17,892 nucleotides of DNA, taken from CAYRIY01 sp964424335. GTDB lineage: Bacteria; Bacillota; Limnochordia; DTU080; RSA5. Positions 14,005 to 17,892 of the stretch are shown here, in pieces (position 1 is the first letter of the stretch; each line of letters opens with the position of its first letter). Under the pieces are notes generated by a model. It saw only the letters and a program-made list of their open reading frames with translations. It was not told the origin of the DNA and searched no databases. Both the position numbers and the translations under genes were made by a program. The stretch covers positions 1 to 17,892 of the forward strand of contig CAYRIY010000075.1 in the NCBI GenBank assembly GCA_964424335.1. Reading direction: 5' to 3'.

Positions 14005-14895
14005 ATGAGCACGATCACCCCGAGCAAGCGGGAGCGCAAACCCGACTGGCTCAAGAAGAGGATTCCCGACCCAAAGCCAATGGCCGAGATGCGCCAATTG
14101 CTCAGCGAGCTCAAACTCAATACGATCTGTGAGGAGGCGGGCTGCCCCAACATCGGTGAGTGTTGGGCGGACCGGACCGCCACCTTTCTCATTCTCGGGG
14201 AGATCTGTACGAGGGCGTGCGGGTTTTGCGATGTGATCACAGGCAGGCCCGAGCCGCCGGACTTTCGAGAGCCCTTGCACGTCGCCGAGGCGGTGCGCCA
14301 CTTGGGCCTAAGCCACGCCGTGCTCACGTCGCCGGACCGCGACGATTTGCCCGACAAAGGGGCGGGGCATTGGGCGGCTTGCGTTCGGGCGATTCACCGG
14401 CTGTGCCCTCAGACCACCGTGGAGGCGCTCATATCGGACTTCGACGGCATCGAGAGCCACCTTGCGACCGTGCTCGAGGCGGAGCCCGAGATCCTCGCTC
14501 ACAACGTCGAGACCGTGCCTCGCCTCCATCGCAAGGTGCGGCCAAGATTTCGGTACGAGCGCTCGATCGAAGTGCTCGCAAATTCAAAGCGCATCCGGCC
14601 GGAGAGCTTTACCAAGTCCAACATCATGGTCGGCTTTGGCGAAACGGAAGACGAAGTCATCGGCGTGATGAAAGACATGCGTGCGGTCGATGTCGACTTC
14701 CTCACGATTGGGCAATACTTGCAGCCGTCCAAAAAGCACCTTCCGGTCATCGAGTACGTGCATCCCGACACGTTTGAGCGGTACAAGGAGAAGGCGATGG
14801 AACTCGGGTTTCGCTATGTGGCGTCAGGCCCGTTCGTGCGTTCGTCCTTTGACGCGAAGGCGGCGCTCGAAGCGATCGGATATCGGAGGGGCTAA
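14005..14895 (+). CDS. lipA: Lipoyl synthase LipA
   Basis: The product is 296 residues. LipA is a radical SAM enzyme that inserts two sulfurs into protein-bound octanoyl groups, making the lipoyl cofactor of 2-oxoacid dehydrogenases and the glycine cleavage H protein. Both clusters are present: the auxiliary [4Fe-4S] ligands Cys42, 47 and 53 (CEEAGCPNIGEC) and the radical SAM ligands Cys68, 72 and 75 (CTRACGFC). The C-terminal RSS motif (279-281) supplies the serine ligand of the auxiliary cluster. Other family marks are DRDDLPDKGA, HNVETVPRL and TIGQYLQPSKKHLPV. The ATG at 14005 has GGCGG 8 bases upstream; the long upstream extension of the frame is not real. comB starts 5 bp after the stop, so the two are probably one transcript. 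Confidence 0.96.
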   Translation: MSTITPSKRERKPDWLKKRIPDPKPMAEMRQLLSELKLNTICEEAGCPNIGECWADRTATFLILGEICTRACGFCDVITGRPEPPDFREPLHVAEAVRHLGLSHAVLTSPDRDDLPDKGAGHWAACVRAIHRLCPQTTVEALISDFDGIESHLATVLEAEPEILAHNVETVPRLHRKVRPRFRYERSIEVLANSKRIRPESFTKSNIMVGFGETEDEVIGVMKDMRAVDVDFLTIGQYLQPSKKHLPVIEYVHPDTFERYKEKAMELGFRYVASGPFVRSSFDAKAALEAIGYRRG

Positions 14896-14900
14896 AAAGG

Positions 14901-15698
14901 GTGGCGCAGGATTTGGCGGGATCGCAAGGAAGCGGAACGGCAATCGACGTCGGCTGGACGGCGCAAAGCGTCGATGAGGGCCGAGTCGAAGGCGCCGTGG
15001 CGGTAGTGATTGACGTGCTGAGGGCGACGACGACCATCGCATCGCTGCTCGCGGCGGGCGCGGTTCGCATTTGGCCGGTCGGCGCCGTCGATGAGGCTCG
15101 GAGCCTGGCACGGACCTTGTCCGAGGAAGCCCAGAAAACGGGCGCCCAGCGAAAGGTGCTGCTGGCAGGCGAGCGAAAAGGCCTCCCGCCCGAGGGCTTT
15201 GACCTCGGCAACTCGCCTCTCAGCTTTGATCGGGACATGGTAAAGGGCAGCGACGTCGTCTTGACGACGACGAACGGCACCCAAGCGATCGAGCGCTGTC
15301 GCTTCGCGGACCGCTTGGTCACCGCTTCGTTTGTGAACATGGGCGCTGTGTTGCAATGGCTCGCCTGCGAAAAACCTTCGTCGATCTACGTCGCCTGCGC
15401 CGGCACCGAAGGCCGTTTCTCGCTTGACGATGCGCTCGCTGCGGGCTGTCTAATCGCCCGCTACAGCGCGCAGGTCGACAGCATGCTTTCGGACGGGGCC
15501 CTTGCCGCAAGGGCCCTATATGAGCGGTACGCCAGGGAGATCGAAGAGGGGCTTGGACAGGCCGCACACGCCAAGACATTGCGGGCGCTTGGCTTTGACG
15601 AAGACGTCCGCTTCGCCTGCCAGGTCGACGTGCTGGATGTAACCCCGCTTCGGCGGGCGGGTGAGCGGGTATTCATCGAGGATGGTGGGGCGTTGTGA
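14901..15698 (+). CDS. comB: 2-phosphosulfolactate phosphatase family protein (ComB)
   Basis: The product is 265 residues. ComB removes phosphate from 2-phosphosulfolactate. In archaea this leads to coenzyme M; in spore-forming Bacillota the family is tied to sulfolactate. Characteristic segments are VVIDVLRATTTI (35-46), FDLGNSPLSF (100-109), LTTTNGT (121-127) and CAGTEGRFSLDDALAAG (166-182), which hold the Mg- and phosphate-binding residues of the family. The GTG start at 14901 has GGAGGGG about 9 bases upstream, inside the end of lipA. Its stop overlaps the pepF start by 4 bp (GTGA), which indicates translational coupling. No other sulfolactate gene, such as a phosphosulfolactate synthase, is visible, so the physiological substrate here is inferred. 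Confidence 0.9.
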   Translation: MAQDLAGSQGSGTAIDVGWTAQSVDEGRVEGAVAVVIDVLRATTTIASLLAAGAVRIWPVGAVDEARSLARTLSEEAQKTGAQRKVLLAGERKGLPPEGFDLGNSPLSFDRDMVKGSDVVLTTTNGTQAIERCRFADRLVTASFVNMGAVLQWLACEKPSSIYVACAGTEGRFSLDDALAAGCLIARYSAQVDSMLSDGALAARALYERYAREIEEGLGQAAHAKTLRALGFDEDVRFACQVDVLDVTPLRRAGERVFIEDGGAL

Positions 15699-17488
15699 AC
15701 AAACCGCTAAGCTTGACGTGGGATCTCGAGTCGATCTTTCCCGGGGGCAGTCACTCCCCTGCGCTCGATCGTCATTTGAAAGGCGCGGCCCGGGACATCG
15801 AGGCTTTAAATGAGCGGCTAAAGGCATTTGCGGTTCCCCAGGACCCCTCCGAACCTGGTCCATTGGCTGAGATCGTCGATGAGCTGCAATCGACCACGCG
15901 AAAGCTGCGACAGGCGAGCGCATTCGTCTCATGCTTGCTGGCGCAGGACGTAAACGATCGCCAGGCGCCGATCGTGCGTGCGCGGATCGATCGGCTCTAC
16001 GCCGACCTGTACAAAGCTTGGACATCCGTCGATGAAGTCGTCCTCGGCATCGACGATGACCTGTGGTCAAAGCTCCTCGACGCTCCCGGACTGCGCGAGG
16101 TAAGAGAACCCCTTGACGAACAGCGCCGGCGGGCAAAGCAGAAGCTTTCGCCACATATGGAGGCGCTCGTCGGAGACCTGGCGGTCGACGGCTATCATGC
16201 CTGGGGCGAGCTTTACAACCATGTCTCAGGGGCGATTCGCATCCGGTATGAGGCGGACGGAACGCCCGTTGAGCAATCCGTGGGCCAGGCGCAAAACACG
16301 TTCTCCAACGATCCGGACAGGGAAAAGCGCGAGCGCGTCTTTCACCTGTACGAAGCTGCATGGGAAGACAATGCCGAACTGTGCGCGAAGGCGCTCAACC
16401 ACCTTGGAGGCTTTCGCCTGGCGCTTTATCGCAATCGAGGCTGGGACTCGATTTTGCAGGAGCCATTGGAGAACAACCGCCTGGAAAAGGAGACCCTCGA
16501 CGCCATGTGGGCGGCGGTCTGCGAAGGCAAGCCGCTTCTAAAGCGCTATCTCGAGCGCAAGGCCAGGCTGATGGGGATTGACGCCCCGACCTACTTCGAT
16601 ATCGACGCCCCGATCGGACGCTTTTCGAGTGCGTGGTCGTACGACTTTGCCGCCGAGTTTATCGTCACGCAGTTTGGTCGGGTCAGTGCCTCGATGGCCG
16701 AGTTTGCTCAAAATGCATTCGAACGCAGATGGATCGAAGCGGAAGATCGGCCCGGAAAGCGAGCCGGCGGGTTTTGCACCTCGTTTCCGCTGACGCACGA
16801 ATCGCGCATCTTTTTGACGTACGACGACTCGTTCAACGCGGCGGCGACCGTGGCGCACGAACTGGGACACGCGTTCCATCACTCCGTCTTTAAGGGTGTG
16901 CCTCAACTCAAGACGCGCTATCCAATGAACCTCGCCGAGACGGCGTCGACACTCGCCGAGCTCATCGTCGTCGACGCCGGAATGAAGGCAGCCCAAGACA
17001 ACGACGAGCGCCTTGCCCTCCTCGACGCTAAAGTGCGTGATACGGTCGCGTTTTTCATGAACATCCATGCGCGCTTCTTGTTTGAGCTCGAGTTTTACAA
17101 GGAACGATCGACGGGCGTCTTGCCGGTGGCCCGTCTAAATGAGTTGATGCATGAGGCGCAGGTGAAGGGGTACGACGGAGCGCTTGCGGTATACCACCCG
17201 TACCTGTGGGCGTCGAAGCTACACTTTTACCTTACAGGCTCTCCCTTTTACAACTTCCCGTACACGTTCGGTTACCTCTTCAGCCACGGCGTCTACGACT
17301 GGGCGCTCGAGGACAAGGAGCGTTTTGAAAGCAAGTATGAGAGCCTCTTGCAAGATACCGGTTACATGCGGACCGAGGCGCTTGCCAAGAAGCACTTCGG
17401 CGTCGATCTCACCGACGTCGAGTTTTGGCGGGGAGCGGTAAAGCGAGCGCTCGTCGCCGCCGAGGAATTCTTGCGCATTTCGGAGTAA
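15695..17488 (+). CDS. pepF: Oligoendopeptidase F, M3 family metallopeptidase
   Basis: The product is 597 residues, the usual size of PepF. These cytoplasmic zinc peptidases cut short peptides inside the chain. The zinc site HELGH is at 388-392 (VAHELGHAFHH), with the third ligand Glu415 in NLAETAS, 23 residues after the second His, as in family M3. The upstream segment FCTSFPLTHESRIFLTYDDSFN and the C-terminal FYNFPYTFGYLFSHGVYDWAL are conserved in PepF/M3B enzymes. The GTG start at 15695 overlaps the comB stop by 4 bp. It has no strong site of its own, so it probably depends on coupled translation. It is the last gene of the lipA-comB-pepF run. The next gene converges on it after 42 bp, with no clear terminator hairpin between. 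Confidence 0.95.
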   Translation: MNKPLSLTWDLESIFPGGSHSPALDRHLKGAARDIEALNERLKAFAVPQDPSEPGPLAEIVDELQSTTRKLRQASAFVSCLLAQDVNDRQAPIVRARIDRLYADLYKAWTSVDEVVLGIDDDLWSKLLDAPGLREVREPLDEQRRRAKQKLSPHMEALVGDLAVDGYHAWGELYNHVSGAIRIRYEADGTPVEQSVGQAQNTFSNDPDREKRERVFHLYEAAWEDNAELCAKALNHLGGFRLALYRNRGWDSILQEPLENNRLEKETLDAMWAAVCEGKPLLKRYLERKARLMGIDAPTYFDIDAPIGRFSSAWSYDFAAEFIVTQFGRVSASMAEFAQNAFERRWIEAEDRPGKRAGGFCTSFPLTHESRIFLTYDDSFNAAATVAHELGHAFHHSVFKGVPQLKTRYPMNLAETASTLAELIVVDAGMKAAQDNDERLALLDAKVRDTVAFFMNIHARFLFELEFYKERSTGVLPVARLNELMHEAQVKGYDGALAVYHPYLWASKLHFYLTGSPFYNFPYTFGYLFSHGVYDWALEDKERFESKYESLLQDTGYMRTEALAKKHFGVDLTDVEFWRGAVKRALVAAEEFLRISE

Positions 17489-17530
17489 GGCGCGTGGTCG
17501 CGGAAGCCTTCATCCATTGAGGCCCTTCGT

Positions 17531-17892
17531 CTAGAGGTCCTTTGTCGCTCGACCTGAGCGAATCGAGGATTCTCGGACGACCAACCTGGTCGGCAGCACC
17601 GGATTGGGGACGGCCTCAGAGTCACCGTACGCGATCGAGCAAAGCAGGCGGCTCGCCAGCACGCCCATTTGGCGAAGCGGCCTTTCGACCGTTGAGAGTG
17701 GCGGATCTGTATAGGGCGTGAAAGCTGAATCGTTGAAACCTACAACGCGCACGTCGTCCGGCACATCTTTGCCAGCTTGACGAATTCCGCTGATGGCGGC
17801 CAACGCAATAAGGTCGTTGACGCAAACGTAGGCGGTCGGAGGGTTTTCGCCTAACTGCTGTTCATGGACCCAGGCCTTTGTTGTAGAGGGAT
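17531..17892 (-). CDS. LacI-family transcriptional regulator, C-terminal part
   Basis: The frame is open from the window end to TAG at 17531-17533, giving 119 residues of the C-terminal ligand-binding half; the start and DNA-binding domain lie outside. Family marks are PTAYVCVNDLIALAAISGIRQAGKDVPDDVRVVGFNDSAF, followed by PPLSTVERPLRQMGVLASRLL and the end PTRLVVRESS. The NDLIA and GFNDS segments correspond to the sugar-contacting and hinge strands of LacI/GalR sensors. Its target and effector cannot be told from this half. It is a different gene from the shortened LacI-type gene at 1787-2500, sharing only family-level similarity. Confidence 0.88.
   Translation of the reverse strand, partial: PSTTKAWVHEQQLGENPPTAYVCVNDLIALAAISGIRQAGKDVPDDVRVVGFNDSAFTPYTDPPLSTVERPLRQMGVLASRLLCSIAYGDSEAVPNPVLPTRLVVRESSIRSGRATKDL

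Noticed and set aside
15516..16361. A 281-residue minus-strand frame across comB and pepF
   Set aside because: It overlaps two clearly recognised genes and reads as low-complexity, arginine-rich sequence.

Overview
The window is a GC-rich bacterial scaffold piece with two runs of exactly 100 N (4263-4362 and 5429-5528). Strong GGAGG-type ribosome binding sites, GTG and TTG starts, a ComB-type phosphosulfolactate phosphatase, a PepF (M3) peptidase and a DUF1992 protein together suggest an aerobic, GC-rich Bacillota, perhaps Alicyclobacillaceae- or Paenibacillaceae-like. That placement is inference; there is no rRNA or tRNA here.

Left part (1-4400), accessory and decayed. It starts with the tail of a possible endonuclease-like gene. 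Next comes a non-coding stretch with a strictly 16-bp-periodic tandem array (245-420, probably to 436) and a 42-bp direct repeat. An intact ThuA-family gene (933-1661, +) converges on a LacI-family repressor gene (-) that lacks about 85 internal residues. A sugar ABC transporter solute-binding protein gene (+) follows. It is broken by two single-base homopolymer frameshifts and loses its C-terminus in more copies of the same 16-bp repeat and a 15-bp inverted repeat at the first gap. This looks like the remains of a sugar-uptake and regulation locus.

Middle part (4393-10767, all -). In transcription order the genes are glcD, glcE, glcF, a xylose-isomerase-like TIM-barrel protein, and a GyaR-type 2-hydroxyacid dehydrogenase after the second gap. 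GlcDEF should oxidise glycolate or a similar D-2-hydroxyacid to the 2-oxoacid and pass electrons to the membrane. The terminal dehydrogenase catalyses the reverse type of reaction, so the cluster handles a 2-hydroxy/2-oxoacid pair, perhaps linked to the sugar-derived substrate of the isomerase-like protein.

Right part (11089-17488), housekeeping-like. A thioredoxin-reductase-like flavoprotein diverges from glcD and is followed by a DUF1992 gene and a good intrinsic terminator. A zinc-free quinone oxidoreductase (-) diverges from lipA, with a perfect 16-bp dyad between them. lipA, comB and pepF (+) form a tight operon, and comB/pepF overlap by 4 bp. The window ends inside a second LacI-family gene (-). 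I see no CRISPR array, RNA gene, transposase or complete insertion sequence. The most unusual signals are the 16-bp repeat family at two loci, the two damaged sugar-system genes beside it, and the atypical CxxC flavoprotein.
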